A DNA stretch of 64,000 nt from a cyanobacterium endosymbiont of Rhopalodia gibberula. GTDB lineage: Bacteria > Cyanobacteriota > Cyanobacteriia > Cyanobacteriales > Microcystaceae. The position numbers were made by a program, and so were the translations under genes. Below are positions 8,592-16,880 of the stretch, one piece after another. Within the stretch, counting starts at the first letter, position 1. Each line of letters opens with the position of its first letter. The DNA lies in assembly GCF_003574135.1 (NCBI RefSeq), contig NZ_AP018341.1:1178001-1242000 (forward strand), written 5' to 3'. The notes beneath the pieces are model-generated. The model had not been told where the DNA came from. It searched no databases and saw nothing but the letters and a program-made list of their open reading frames with translations.

Positions 8592-9578
8592 ATGAAGACA
8601 AATCTAGAAGCAATTATTTTAGGGATAGCTGCCATAATTGATTATGGAATAGGCGATCCTGAGGAGTGGTGGCATCCCGTACAAGGGATAGGATGTGCTA
8701 TCTCAAGGTTAAGTAGAGTTGCAATCATCACTTGTCAAAGAAAATGGCAACGTCGCTGGTGCGGAATTATCCTAGGGTTAGGGATAATTCTTAGTAGTGG
8801 AACTACTAGTTGGATAATCGTTCACCTGGCTAAAAATATTCATTTTTTACTAGGAATTGTAGTCCAAAGCATTCTCCTAGCAAGTTGTTTTGCAACCAGA
8901 AGTTTATGGTTTGCAGCTGAAGCAGTTCTTTCTTCTTTAGTCAAAGGAAATATCGTAGTTACGCGTACTCAACTTAGTCAATATGTAGGAAGGGATACAG
9001 ATAATCTCTCAGAAGAAGAAATCCTACGCGCTGTCCTAGAAACGGTCTCAGAAAATGCTGTCGATGGGGTAACAAGCCCGTTATTTTATGCAATCGTTGG
9101 GGCATTTTTTCCAGGAATTGGATTGGTCCCTTTTGCCTTAAGTTATAAAGCAGTTAGTACCCTTGATTCAATGATTGGTTATCAAAAAGATCCCTTTAAA
9201 GATCTAGGCTGGTTTAGTGCAAAGTTGGAGGATTATTTAACTTGGTTTCCCTGTCGTTTGACCGTATTAACCCTAGCCTTAATATCAGGAAAACCCCTAG
9301 CTGTATTATCAATTTGTCGTCGGGATGCTCCCAACGATCCCAGTCCCAATTCTGGTTGGAGTGAGTGTATTTACGCAGCTATTTTAGGAGTTCAATTAGG
9401 GGGGACCAATACTTACCAAAGCAAATTAGAACACAAGCCATTATTAGGAGATTCCCTAAATCCGATCACCCCAACAATTATCTATCAAGCTTTACAATTA
9501 ACTCAGATTTGTTTTCTTTTGTGGTTGGGATTAGGGATAGTGAGCTTATTTTGTTTAACAAATTTAACACTTTCTTGA
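8592..9578 (+). CDS. cobD: Adenosylcobinamide-phosphate synthase (CbiB/CobD)
   Basis: 328 residues of an integral membrane protein with several hydrophobic segments. It joins adenosylcobyric acid to aminopropanol phosphate during cobalamin assembly. Recognisable CbiB features are the opening DYGIGDPEEWWHPVQGIG, the central YVGRDTDNLSEEEI, ETVSENAVDGVTSPLFY, and KAVSTLDSMIGYQ. Length and motifs are complete, so it looks functional. It is convergent with cobC, whose stop lies 80 bases downstream on the other strand; cobO is 3 kb further on. Symbol usage differs between cobD and cbiB; the enzyme identity is firm. Confidence 0.92.
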   Translation: MKTNLEAIILGIAAIIDYGIGDPEEWWHPVQGIGCAISRLSRVAIITCQRKWQRRWCGIILGLGIILSSGTTSWIIVHLAKNIHFLLGIVVQSILLASCFATRSLWFAAEAVLSSLVKGNIVVTRTQLSQYVGRDTDNLSEEEILRAVLETVSENAVDGVTSPLFYAIVGAFFPGIGLVPFALSYKAVSTLDSMIGYQKDPFKDLGWFSAKLEDYLTWFPCRLTVLTLALISGKPLAVLSICRRDAPNDPSPNSGWSECIYAAILGVQLGGTNTYQSKLEHKPLLGDSLNPITPTIIYQALQLTQICFLLWLGLGIVSLFCLTNLTLS

Positions 9579-9657
9579 CCTTACTACGAACCCCTATTCC
9601 TAAATCGTTAGTTCTCTGTTTCCTGAAGTTTACTCGGCTATTCCCGCTGTGTTGTAT

Positions 9658-10722
9658 TCAACTTGATTGCACTTCAGCCAAAGCTTTTATTAATTGTTGG
9701 TTTTCAGCATCGGTTCTCACTGCTACCCGAAAATAGCTGTCACCTAATCCAGAGAAATTTAGACAATCACGGATCAAAATCCGATATTTTTTTAACAATT
9801 TCTGTTGTACCTGGGAACTAGGAACTTGAGTTTTCACTAACAAAAAATTAGCAGCACTGGGGAAGGCTTGCAATCCCTTGAGGTTTAATAATCCTCTCAA
9901 TAAACCTTTTTTGCTAGCAACTAACCAAGACCAAGTTTGCTGTTGAAACTCATGATCATTGATTACTGCCTCTCCCACGGCTGCCGCTAAGTTATTAACA
10001 GACCAAGGATCTCGCCATAATTGCCATCGTTGAAGACGATGAGGATGGGCGATTGCGTATCCTAATCGAAGTCCAGGAATACTATAAAATTTGGTGAGTG
10101 ATCGTACAATCACCAAATTTGGATAATCGCCCACCATCGGAATTAGGCTTTGTTGCTCATGAGGCGGTAAAAAGTCCATAAAGGCCTCATCAACCACCAC
10201 TAAAGCAAATTTTTCAAGTAAGGGTAATAAAATATCCTTATGAAACAACTTCCCTGTGGGATTATGGGGATTGTTAATGATCACTCCGCTTGATTGGGGG
10301 TCAACAGGGTCTAAGTTCAGAGAACAAGTTTTGCTTTCCCAAGAGAAGGAACAAGACTTTACCTTAGCACCAAATCCTTGTAGAGCGCGCCAATAGTCCC
10401 AAAAACAGGGAACTATTAAGTAAGTGAGTTTTAGATTAGCTAACTCCCGACCTGCCCAGGTTAATAATTCGGCTGCCCCATTACCGGGAAAAATCCAATC
10501 AGGTGAAATGTTATGCAATTGTCCTAAGGCTGATCGCAATCGAAGATAATGGGGATCAGGATAATGGGCAACAGCGGTTACTCCCTGCTGAAGAGCGGTG
10601 ATCGCACTGTTGGGAGGTCCTAAAGGATTAATACTAGCAGAAAAATCTATAATAGAGGTGACTGGGCAGCCTGCTTCATTCGCTGCCCAGGTTAAGTTTC
10701 CTCCATGAATAGGCCGTTTCAT
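9658..10722 (-). CDS. cobC: Threonine-phosphate decarboxylase, PLP-dependent
   Basis: About 354 residues from the ATG at 10722 (MKRPIHGGN). An upstream in-frame ATG at 10755 would overlap the HU gene and adds a non-conserved leader. The enzyme makes (R)-1-amino-2-propanol phosphate, the substrate used by CobD/CbiB. It is a class I/II aminotransferase-fold protein: IDFSASINPLGPP at the N-terminus, VIINNPHNPTG (PLP pocket), DEAFMDF, and RSLTKFYSIPGLRLGY containing the Schiff-base lysine. Motifs appear intact. It follows HU on the same strand with 16 bases between and may share its transcript. Confidence 0.92.
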   Translation of the reverse strand: MKRPIHGGNLTWAANEAGCPVTSIIDFSASINPLGPPNSAITALQQGVTAVAHYPDPHYLRLRSALGQLHNISPDWIFPGNGAAELLTWAGRELANLKLTYLIVPCFWDYWRALQGFGAKVKSCSFSWESKTCSLNLDPVDPQSSGVIINNPHNPTGKLFHKDILLPLLEKFALVVVDEAFMDFLPPHEQQSLIPMVGDYPNLVIVRSLTKFYSIPGLRLGYAIAHPHRLQRWQLWRDPWSVNNLAAAVGEAVINDHEFQQQTWSWLVASKKGLLRGLLNLKGLQAFPSAANFLLVKTQVPSSQVQQKLLKKYRILIRDCLNFSGLGDSYFRVAVRTDAENQQLIKALAEVQSS

Positions 10723-10738
10723 CCTAACGGAATAACAC

Positions 10739-11020
10739 TTATAACTTGGGTGCAACTTTTTCCTTAAATAGTTTCCCAGCAGAAAATGCCGGAACCCTTG
10801 TCGCAGGAATTAACATTTTTTCGTTCGTTTTTGGGTTACGCCCTTCACGAGCTTTGCGATCACGCACCTCAAAGGAGCCAAAACCAACAAGAGTGACTTT
10901 ATCGTCCCCGGAAACTGCTTCCATGATGGTATCAATGGTAGCCGAGATAACTGCCTCGGCCTGTTTTTTGGTGACATCGGCTCTATCTGCTACTGCGTCA
11001 ATTAATTCGCCTTTATTCAT
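10739..11020 (-). CDS. HU-type nucleoid DNA-binding protein
   Basis: 93 residues, the standard HU length. It has the MNKGELIDAVA start, VGFGSFEVRDRKAREGRNP and the flexible beta-arm tip NPKTNEKMLIPATRVPAF, ending GKLFKEKV. It compacts and bends DNA as a dimer. A strong ribosome-binding site (AGGGAG) lies about 9 bases before the ATG. It is upstream of cobC on the same strand. The opposite-strand frame covering this gene is a shadow. Confidence 0.95.
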   Translation of the reverse strand: MNKGELIDAVADRADVTKKQAEAVISATIDTIMEAVSGDDKVTLVGFGSFEVRDRKAREGRNPKTNEKMLIPATRVPAFSAGKLFKEKVAPKL

Positions 11021-11303
11021 TACGAGAATCTCCCTTTGTTCTTAATTTGATGGTTTTTAGGATAAATTTCTCCAGTGACATCTTGCCATGGGAAATTTTT
11101 CTAAGGAGCCAATTAGAGAAATGCTAGTTTGGGGAAATCCCCCAAATCCTCATAGGCTAGATGTTTCACTGCATTATTCTAAGCTTTATTTGTCTTCTTT
11201 GGGATCGCTTAAACCTTTAATTTCTGTAGATTTTGTTGGCTTTTCTGAAAATTTGTTCCCTAAACTTGCCCCTTGTGTATTGAAGTATCCGAGAGAAAAC
11301 TAG

Positions 11304-11560
11304 CAGTAACGGAGTGAGAGTTTAAGTAATTAGATAGTAAACTAATATAAAAAATTTGAAAAATTAAAACTCAATAGATTTTACGCAAGTAGCTTTCAAT
11401 AAATGTCAAAAAAGTAAATTATTTTATATCTTTATATTTAAGTAATTAAAGTTAAATCCATATTGCTTTAGTTTATATTAAATATAATATCTATTTTGAA
11501 CAAGACCTTATTTGACGAAATAACTAAATCAGGTTTATCTTAAAACATACTTTCAGCAAT
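11304..11560. other. AT-rich gap
   Basis: Nothing recognisable between the region upstream of HU and the IS630 remnant. Confidence 0.5.
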
Positions 11561-12290
11561 TTTGTAAGTCTTATTTAATGCCCTTCCCTTCTATTCGATT
11601 TAGTTATAAACTATAAGTTAGTAGAAAACTATAGATATAATTTTTTTTCTTATTAGTTTAGTTAAAGTTAAACTAAACTAATCGTGCTTACCTAGTAACT
11701 ATCAAGAGCAATTGCCGTATCTGTTCCTTTACCTTTGCAGTATTTTTTATATTTGTTTGCTTTTTTGATTTCTTCTTTGGAAAATAGAGTAATTTTTGAA
11801 TAAAATTTTTAAGATATTAATACTAATTATATATTATAGGCTTGATACAATTAGAAGTGTTTATTTGTTACGAGAACTATTTAAAATATTTTATCTTCTA
11901 TTCTTTACCAAGTTTTTTTATTCTACTTTTCAGAAAATTCTATAATTTTTATATTCCTTGAATAACCTATTTAGGAACTATTTTCCTAATTATATTCTCT
12001 GATAGATTGATACAATTTAGGATTTTTGTAGATTTTGACATAATACTTTTACTGTTATTTTTATTTTGGATAAAATTTTTAGCTCGTGAGTTAAATTCGA
12101 TGATTTTAGTTATTCTAATTATTTTAGCTAAATCTTTAGGCAGTCTGCCATGTAGTAATTGATGAGCACTTTTTTTACTTTTTTTTAAAAGTATATTTAT
12201 TTGTAACTGTTTATATTTTAATTTTGGCAATATAATTCCCGTAAAACTGTTTGAGAAGTTTTAAAAAATTGACAGAAGTTCATGAAAAAT
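11561..12290 (-). pseudogene. Decayed IS630-family transposase, N-terminus best preserved
   Basis: The minus strand keeps an 87-codon frame (12230 to 11967) reading MPKLKYKQLQINILLKKSK, then LLHGRLPKDLAKIIR and FNSRAKNFIQ: the helix-turn-helix end of an IS630-type transposase. The DDE part follows in broken frames down to about 11640, with GTDTAIALD near 11720 where sister copies read DTVIIIDNN. It is cut by stops and frameshifts. A palindrome at 11652-11682 replaces part of the DDE segment. Confidence 0.72.
11652..11682. repeat. Perfect 12-bp inverted repeat inside the IS630 remnant
   Basis: Arms 11652-11663 and 11671-11682 are exact reverse complements around a 7-base loop. In sister copies the matching stretch (encoding SLVKAK) is not palindromic, so the symmetry probably arose after insertion. 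Confidence 0.6.
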
Positions 12291-12416
12291 TGGGCTTTTG
12301 AATAATAACTAAGAGCTCGAACTGTGTAGTATTCACATAAAAACAAGTTATCATGAACGGTTATCATAGACGACAATAGAGAAGAGTCATGTCTGTAAAG
12401 AACAAACAGAGAGATG

Positions 12417-12462
12417 GAGGACTGACTGTTCTGAGATACGAAGGCTCAGAACAGACATCCTC
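12417..12462. promoter_or_regulatory. Structured leader element upstream of cobO
   Basis: A hairpin with a 9-bp perfect stem (arms 12427-12435 and 12445-12453) is extended by an outer GAGGA/TCCTC helix (12417-12421 with 12458-12462). No T-run follows, so it is not a simple terminator. A TATAAT box lies at 12471-12476. This region is less AT-rich than the desert to its left. I see no cobalamin-riboswitch B12 box. Function unknown. Confidence 0.35.
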
Positions 12463-12589
12463 TTAGAAAATATAATGGTGAAGAGTCGGTCGGTCCTAGA
12501 GAGTAACAGCAAAGTCGAACGACGAAAACCGTTATTTAGTCAAGAAGATTAGACAGGAATAATCTCCGGCGGTTGTAGTGTAAGTACAA

Positions 12590-13252
12590 GTGGTCAGAGT
12601 GTCAAAAGCTCAGATTTTAATTACAATGATTTCCATGGCTGATCAAACCTATCTTTCTCCAGAACAATATCAGAAAAAAATGCAGCGACGTAAGGAGGCA
12701 CAAGCACAACGTCTGGCCAAGATGTCTGATGAAAAAGGACTTGTTATTGTTAATACTGGTAATGGAAAAGGCAAAACCACAGCCGCTTTAGGAATGGTTA
12801 TAAGATCCCTTGGCCACGGGTTCCGAGTGGCTGTCGTCCAATTTATTAAAGGAGCTTGGGAACCTGCAGAAAAAGAGGTATTAAGTCAGTGGGGGGAACG
12901 ACTGGAATTTTATGCTATGGGGGAAGGATTTACATGGGAAACCCAGGATCAAGAACGAGATATCGAAAATGTCCAAGTTGCCTGGGAAAAAGGGTTGTCT
13001 TTTATTTGTAACAAAAAGTATCGATTAGTGTTACTCGATGAAATTAATGTTGCCTTAAAATTGGGCTATCTCAATGTAGATACGGTTTTAGAAGGACTGT
13101 CCCAAAAACCGAACACCACTCATGTCATATTGACAGGACGAGGTGCACCACCCCCATTAATAGAAAGAGCGGACTTAGTGACGGAAATGACCTTGATTAA
13201 GCATCCTTTCAAAGAACAAGGGATTAAAGCTCAACCGGGAATTGAATTTTAG
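12590..13252 (+). CDS. cobO: Cob(I)alamin adenosyltransferase, CobO/BtuR type
   Basis: 220 residues from a GTG; an internal ATG (MISMADQTY or MADQTY) could be the true start and loses nothing conserved. The enzyme transfers the adenosyl group of ATP to the cobalt of corrinoids. The P-loop is GNGKGKTTAALG (about residue 56), followed by VQFIKGAW, the Walker-B-like LVLLDEINVALK and ILTGRGAPPPLIERADLVTEM near the end, all standard for CobO. The stop codon abuts the stop of the minus-strand gene at 13253 with no spacer. It is the third cobalamin gene within about 5 kb. Confidence 0.93.
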   Translation: MVRVSKAQILITMISMADQTYLSPEQYQKKMQRRKEAQAQRLAKMSDEKGLVIVNTGNGKGKTTAALGMVIRSLGHGFRVAVVQFIKGAWEPAEKEVLSQWGERLEFYAMGEGFTWETQDQERDIENVQVAWEKGLSFICNKKYRLVLLDEINVALKLGYLNVDTVLEGLSQKPNTTHVILTGRGAPPPLIERADLVTEMTLIKHPFKEQGIKAQPGIEF

Positions 13253-13834
13253 TCAATTTGAAGATAAACAAGCATCTAGAATACGTTGGTCGTTGTCACT
13301 GAGATTACTAAGACGATGATATCCCTCTAACGTGATTTCTGAAGCTCGTCTGCTGTTGGTGGCTACTGGAGAGACAACTTGTAAGCCGATGGCATAATTG
13401 TATTTTATGCCATCGTGAGGATCGACAATAGAAAGATTTATTTGACGACTATCAAAACTACCTGAAAAACAGTTAAATTCTGATCTCGGCATATAGAATG
13501 CTCCAATAACTTCCCCTTTTTGAACTTTAAAGACTAAATATTCTTGTCCCATAGTTTCTGGTTCTGGTGATCGCCCATACAGATAAACCCCGTTAGCTAA
13601 GCCACTAGTTCGCGTTAAGGAAACTTCTTCGGACGGACTCTCTTGACTATGAGATGAATTTTCTTCAGCTGCATATACAAAATGATCACTAATTGTCCCT
13701 GAGCTAATGAGCAGACTCAGAAGTACTATAGATAACAATCGGAGATGTGTGAGTGAAAATAAGAGTGTTGGAACAAAAGACATTTGATTTCCCTGAACAT
13801 ATGAACTGATATCAATTACAAGAAATGTACTCAT
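13253..13834 (-). CDS. Secreted or anchored conserved protein of unknown function
   Basis: 193 residues. A hydrophobic segment at about 29-46 (LRLLSIVLLSLLIS) is a signal peptide or anchor; the true start may be the internal Met before SFVPTLLF (residue 18). The mature part contains a compact domain with GVYLYGRSPEPETMGQEYLVF, GEVIGAFYMPRSEFNCF and ITLEGYHRLSNLSDNDQ. I recognise the look of a conserved cyanobacterial protein but no function. It converges with cobO, the stop codons touching. Confidence 0.75.
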   Translation of the reverse strand: MSTFLVIDISSYVQGNQMSFVPTLLFSLTHLRLLSIVLLSLLISSGTISDHFVYAAEENSSHSQESPSEEVSLTRTSGLANGVYLYGRSPEPETMGQEYLVFKVQKGEVIGAFYMPRSEFNCFSGSFDSRQINLSIVDPHDGIKYNYAIGLQVVSPVATNSRRASEITLEGYHRLSNLSDNDQRILDACLSSN

Positions 13835-13842
13835 TTAAGCTA

Positions 13843-13965
13843 ATGTCAAAACCGGGAGGAAGTCCTCATTGGGGACGATCCTTTGTGCCATTAGATAATG
13901 CTGTTGAACTCGTTGTCTCCAAATATGCTCAACTGAACTATTTTTCCAAAAAAAAACAGAATTGA
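13843..13965 (+). pseudogene. Short coding-like fragment, possible N-terminal remnant
   Basis: A 40-codon frame begins MSKPGGSPHWGRSFVPLDNA and stops after KKKQN. The first 33 residues look like real protein and codon use resembles the neighbours, but the frame then runs into an A-run and a stop. Probably the start of a gene whose rest has decayed. Family not recognised. Confidence 0.35.
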
Positions 13966-14220
13966 TAGAAACACAACATCTGCTCGGTTCAACTTGTTTT
14001 TAAAGCAATTATTTAACTGTCCCACAAAACACTGCTGGGAGCTGACGTTAACTAGCTCAAAAAAGTTTCCCCACTACCATTTTCATTGTGCAGTAGTTTT
14101 CTAAAATAGGAGAACTTTTTTCTTAAGTTTTAATAAATGAATAAATGATCAACAAATGGACAAGATTTTGATTAACAACACAATTAATTGTTATCAAATA
14201 ATTTTCTTTACGTAAAAAAT

Positions 14221-14243
14221 GCGATCGTTGAGAAGACGATCGC
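14221..14243 (-). terminator. Terminator of the sigma factor gene
   Basis: Arms GCGATCGT and ACGATCGC form an 8-bp stem with a 7-base loop; on the minus strand a T-run follows (bases 14214-14220). It lies 53 bases past the sigma gene's stop. The stem contains a HIP1-like core. Confidence 0.7.
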
Positions 14244-14295
14244 TTTAATCTATTTAAGCTGATGTTTGTAGAATACCCAATGACTAGGAATTGAT

Positions 14296-15315
14296 TTAAC
14301 TAGCTGCCAAGTATTCCTTAACATTTGCTTTACTCCTACGTAAGTGGACTAAGGCTTGATGTTCTAACTGACGAACTCTTTCACGACTAATATTGAGCTT
14401 TTTACCAATTTTAGCTAGGGATAGTTCTTTCCCATCCTCTAACCCAAAGCGCAAAGTAAGGATCATATGTTGCTGTGGAGTTAATTCCTTCATTAAGTTT
14501 CTCAAGTCTTGGCGTAGTAACTCTTGGGTAATGTAGTTGTCAGGAGAAACACCTTGATCTTCTAGAAGTTCTAAAAGTTCTGTGTCTTGATTATCCCCGA
14601 CTCTGACATCTAGAGAAATAGGTTGACGCGCTATACTTAAACACTCCCGAATTTGGGAAGCTTCTAGATTTAAAACTTCACCAATTTCGGTAGGGGTAGC
14701 ATTGCGACCTAATTTTTGAGATAGTTCTCGTTGGATTTTCTTGATTTTGTTAAGTTTTTCGGTAATGTGAATAGGCAGACGAATAGTGCGAGCCTGTTGG
14801 GCGATTGCTCGAGTAATTGCTTGACGAATCCACCAGTAAGCGTAGGTAGAGAACTTATAGCCTTTGGTTGGATCGAATTTCTCAACTCCTCGCTCCAATC
14901 CTAAACTTCCTTCTTGGATAAGGTCGAGAAACTCCATGTTGCGCTTTTGATACTTCTTGGCAATGGCAACCACTAGACGCAAGTTAGCTTCAATCATTTT
15001 ACGCTTTACCCGATTCCCCTGGTCAATAGTTTTCTTTAGGTCTACTTGGCTAAGGTTGACAGCTTTAGCCCATTCTTTAAGACTTGGTTCTTGTCCTAAG
15101 TTTTGAGTAAGTCGCTCTTTTATTTCCAACAGAGACATCATTCTTTGTACTTGTTTCCCATATATAATCTCCTGCTCATGGGTTAACAGAGGTACCCGCC
15201 CAATCTCATGCAGATAAGTCCGCACCATATCTGCTGAGTACATAGGCTGTTTCGTTTTTGAGTTGACATTAGCAGTGGGCATTGGTACGTTATGGCTCCT
15301 TGAAACCTGCTTCAA
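14296..15315 (-). CDS. Group 2 sigma-70 factor (SigB/SigD-like)
   Basis: 339 residues, the size of cyanobacterial non-essential group 2 sigma factors. Region 1.2 is [20 protein letters not shown]; region 2 has [35 protein letters not shown] and the promoter-melting [15 protein letters not shown]; region 3 [12 protein letters not shown]; region 4 contains [19 protein letters not shown] and the -35-binding [17 protein letters not shown]. It lacks the long N-terminal extension of principal SigA. Which group 2 paralogue it is cannot be fixed by eye, though SigB or SigD resemble it most. It stands alone with a terminator behind it. Confidence 0.88.
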   Translation of the reverse strand: MKQVSRSHNVPMPTANVNSKTKQPMYSADMVRTYLHEIGRVPLLTHEQEIIYGKQVQRMMSLLEIKERLTQNLGQEPSLKEWAKAVNLSQVDLKKTIDQGNRVKRKMIEANLRLVVAIAKKYQKRNMEFLDLIQEGSLGLERGVEKFDPTKGYKFSTYAYWWIRQAITRAIAQQARTIRLPIHITEKLNKIKKIQRELSQKLGRNATPTEIGEVLNLEASQIRECLSIARQPISLDVRVGDNQDTELLELLEDQGVSPDNYITQELLRQDLRNLMKELTPQQHMILTLRFGLEDGKELSLAKIGKKLNISRERVRQLEHQALVHLRRSKANVKEYLAAS

Positions 15316-15812
15316 AGTCTTTCACTATACTTTAGTGTTTTCCCAGAAATTGAGTAGATGCACACAAATGCACTAGAAAAAACAATCAAAGCGTAGTCGA
15401 TACGACTTTGATCTTACTCCATATTAGCTCATCTATTTAGATGATGGCAATTATCGAAAGGTTTATCCTTGATTTAGGGAGATAGAGTGATTTAAACCAC
15501 TTCTAGTAAAGATTGTAGCTATTCCTTGAAAAGTAAACTTTAGGACTCTATTCACTATAGTTACGTGAAAATAAATATGACGAGAGATTGAAGTTTAGGG
15601 AATTTCATAACATAACAACAGCTACATCCTTGTAAAAGCTATTGTACAAAATCATTAATTAAAATGATTAACGACAAATAAACCTTAGATATTAATTTAT
15701 ATAACTTATGATAAATATATCAATCTTAATATGCTTAATAATTATTGCTCAAAAATTCTTTGAAAAGCTTTATTAACAATGATTTTAAATAATTACTTGT
15801 TATCAACAGAAG
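15316..15812. other. AT-rich gap upstream of the sigma factor
   Basis: No persistent frame. It should contain the sigma gene's promoter. Nothing else recognised. Confidence 0.5.
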
Positions 15813-16010
15813 ATGAAACAAAAGTTAGTGAAACCAATTGATAGAATTTTACTTCGTAAGCGTTCTTGGATTGAAACGATTAACGGCAAACACTTAAACA
15901 TCTCTCAAAATTCAATTTGAGAGATGTTTAAGTGTTTGAGACTGTTCTGTTCAGTTTTTGTGCTCGACTGATTACTTATTACCTATTTACCTTAAAAATT
16001 TTCTCTCAAT
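15813..16010 (+). pseudogene. IS982-family transposase fragment
   Basis: The plus strand reads VKPIDRILLRKRSWIETING then KHLNISQ before a stop. This matches the C-terminal DDE part of IS982 transposases (LLRKR-IETIN--LKNISQ). Only about 35 residues remain; the natural continuation after NISQ is replaced by the perfect inverted repeat at 15887-15938. No inverted repeats of a whole element were found. Confidence 0.68.
15887..15938. repeat. Perfect 23-bp hairpin inside the IS982 fragment
   Basis: Arms 15887-15909 and 15916-15938 are exact reverse complements with a 6-base loop (ATTCAA). The left arm is the transposase coding sequence (KHLNISQ); the right arm is its inverted copy, which breaks the frame. 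No T-run follows directly, so a terminator is less likely than an inverted duplication. Confidence 0.85.
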
Positions 16011-16219
16011 TGAGGTTTAAAAGTGAAGTTAGCCTTGCCCCTTGGTATATTTGAACGAAAATTGTAGTCTTAACTATTGGCGGTTACCATTTCGGAGTTG
16101 GATAATCGTCAGCCTTGTTGTGTTTTGACTTAGATATTGAGAATAACAAAAGTGTTTTTAAATCTCGCCTAACTTATGTACTCAATCAAATGATATGATT
16201 CAAAAAGGGTTTATCCCGT

Positions 16220-16554
16220 GGGGCTGTGGCTCAGTAGGATAGAGCAAGCGCCTCCTGAAGTATCGGGCATCATGGACGGAAACGCCATAGATGGATGTGG
16301 TCAAATTCAAGGAAGCCTAAGTCTTCTTAAGGATAAGGTAATCTTGAGCCAAGCTCTACGTCCCTGGTAGAGAAGGTGCAGAGACTGGTTGTAGCTCGCC
16401 AAAGGGAAACAAAGGCAGTAGGGCTAATAATGTCTACAACATAACGGCCACCACCTAAGGACATCAGGTCTAGGGTGAAGGAATAGTCCAGAGAGTGGGG
16501 AAACTCACACCAATCTGAAGCGCTAGGTCGCCGGTTCAAATCCGGCCAGTCCCG
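16220..16554 (+). tRNA. tRNA-Arg(CCU) interrupted by a group I intron
   Basis: Exons 16220-16256 and 16518-16554 join into a complete cloverleaf: 7-bp acceptor stem (GGGGCUG with CAGUCCC, one G-U pair), D stem GCUC/GAGC, anticodon stem AGCGC/GCGCU with loop CUCCUAA (anticodon CCU, reading AGG), T stem GCCGG/CCGGC with loop UUCAAAU, and discriminator G. CCA is not encoded. The intron lies directly after anticodon base U36. Without splicing the loop would not close, so splicing is required for a working tRNA. It is the only tRNA I find in the window. Confidence 0.92.
16257..16517 (+). other. Group I intron (261 nt) in tRNA-Arg(CCU)
   Basis: The insert begins after U36 and ends in G, as group I introns do. 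The conserved core elements are present: GTGCAGAGACT at 16376-16386 (R element, 5' side of P7) and AAGGAATAGTCC at 16478-16489 (S element), with GACU able to pair with AGUC. It carries no reading frame of its own; the 70-codon frame on the other strand is fortuitous. Size and core resemble the IC3-type introns of cyanobacterial tRNA genes. I did not fold the whole molecule. Confidence 0.85.
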
Positions 16555-16880
16555 TTAATCTGTCAGCAAGTCTCTATGAAACGGTAACTAGAGAAAGCAT
16601 AATATAATGTTAGCTTTGAGCCTCATCCATAACTGAGTACTTAAATCTATAAACTTCTTGGTTTAAGTCAGATAGAGGTCACAAACATCGATGGTTTATG
16701 GCTTATGATTGACTTTGCTGTGAGTTGTTGTGAAAGTCTAATGACTTTAAATAGCGTTTCTCACGAAGGAAAAGATTGAAGTAGACCCTAATTTATTTTC
16801 TGTTGTATAAAATTAAAAAAACTTTGTATTTCATTAGAATGCTTTACGACTATCCCAATTAGTTCGATAGTTCCATTATT
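16555..16880. other. Spacer between tRNA and YdcF-like gene
   Basis: No frame or RNA recognised. Confidence 0.5.

Noticed and set aside
9365-9736. 123-codon plus-strand frame
   Set aside because: Overlaps the ends of cobD and cobC in non-coding frames; both real genes are firmly identified.
10746-11045. 99-codon plus-strand frame
   Set aside because: Antisense shadow of the HU gene.
11088-11303. 71-codon plus-strand frame
   Set aside because: No recognisable motif, no ribosome-binding site and unlikely composition; it occupies the region upstream of HU.
12290-12590. Cobalamin riboswitch before cobO
   Set aside because: I searched by eye for the B12 box and its conserved partners and did not find them.
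16327-16539. 70-codon minus-strand frame
   Set aside because: It covers the group I intron and the tRNA 3' exon; the RNA structure explains the sequence and there is no protein signal (no homing endonuclease motif).
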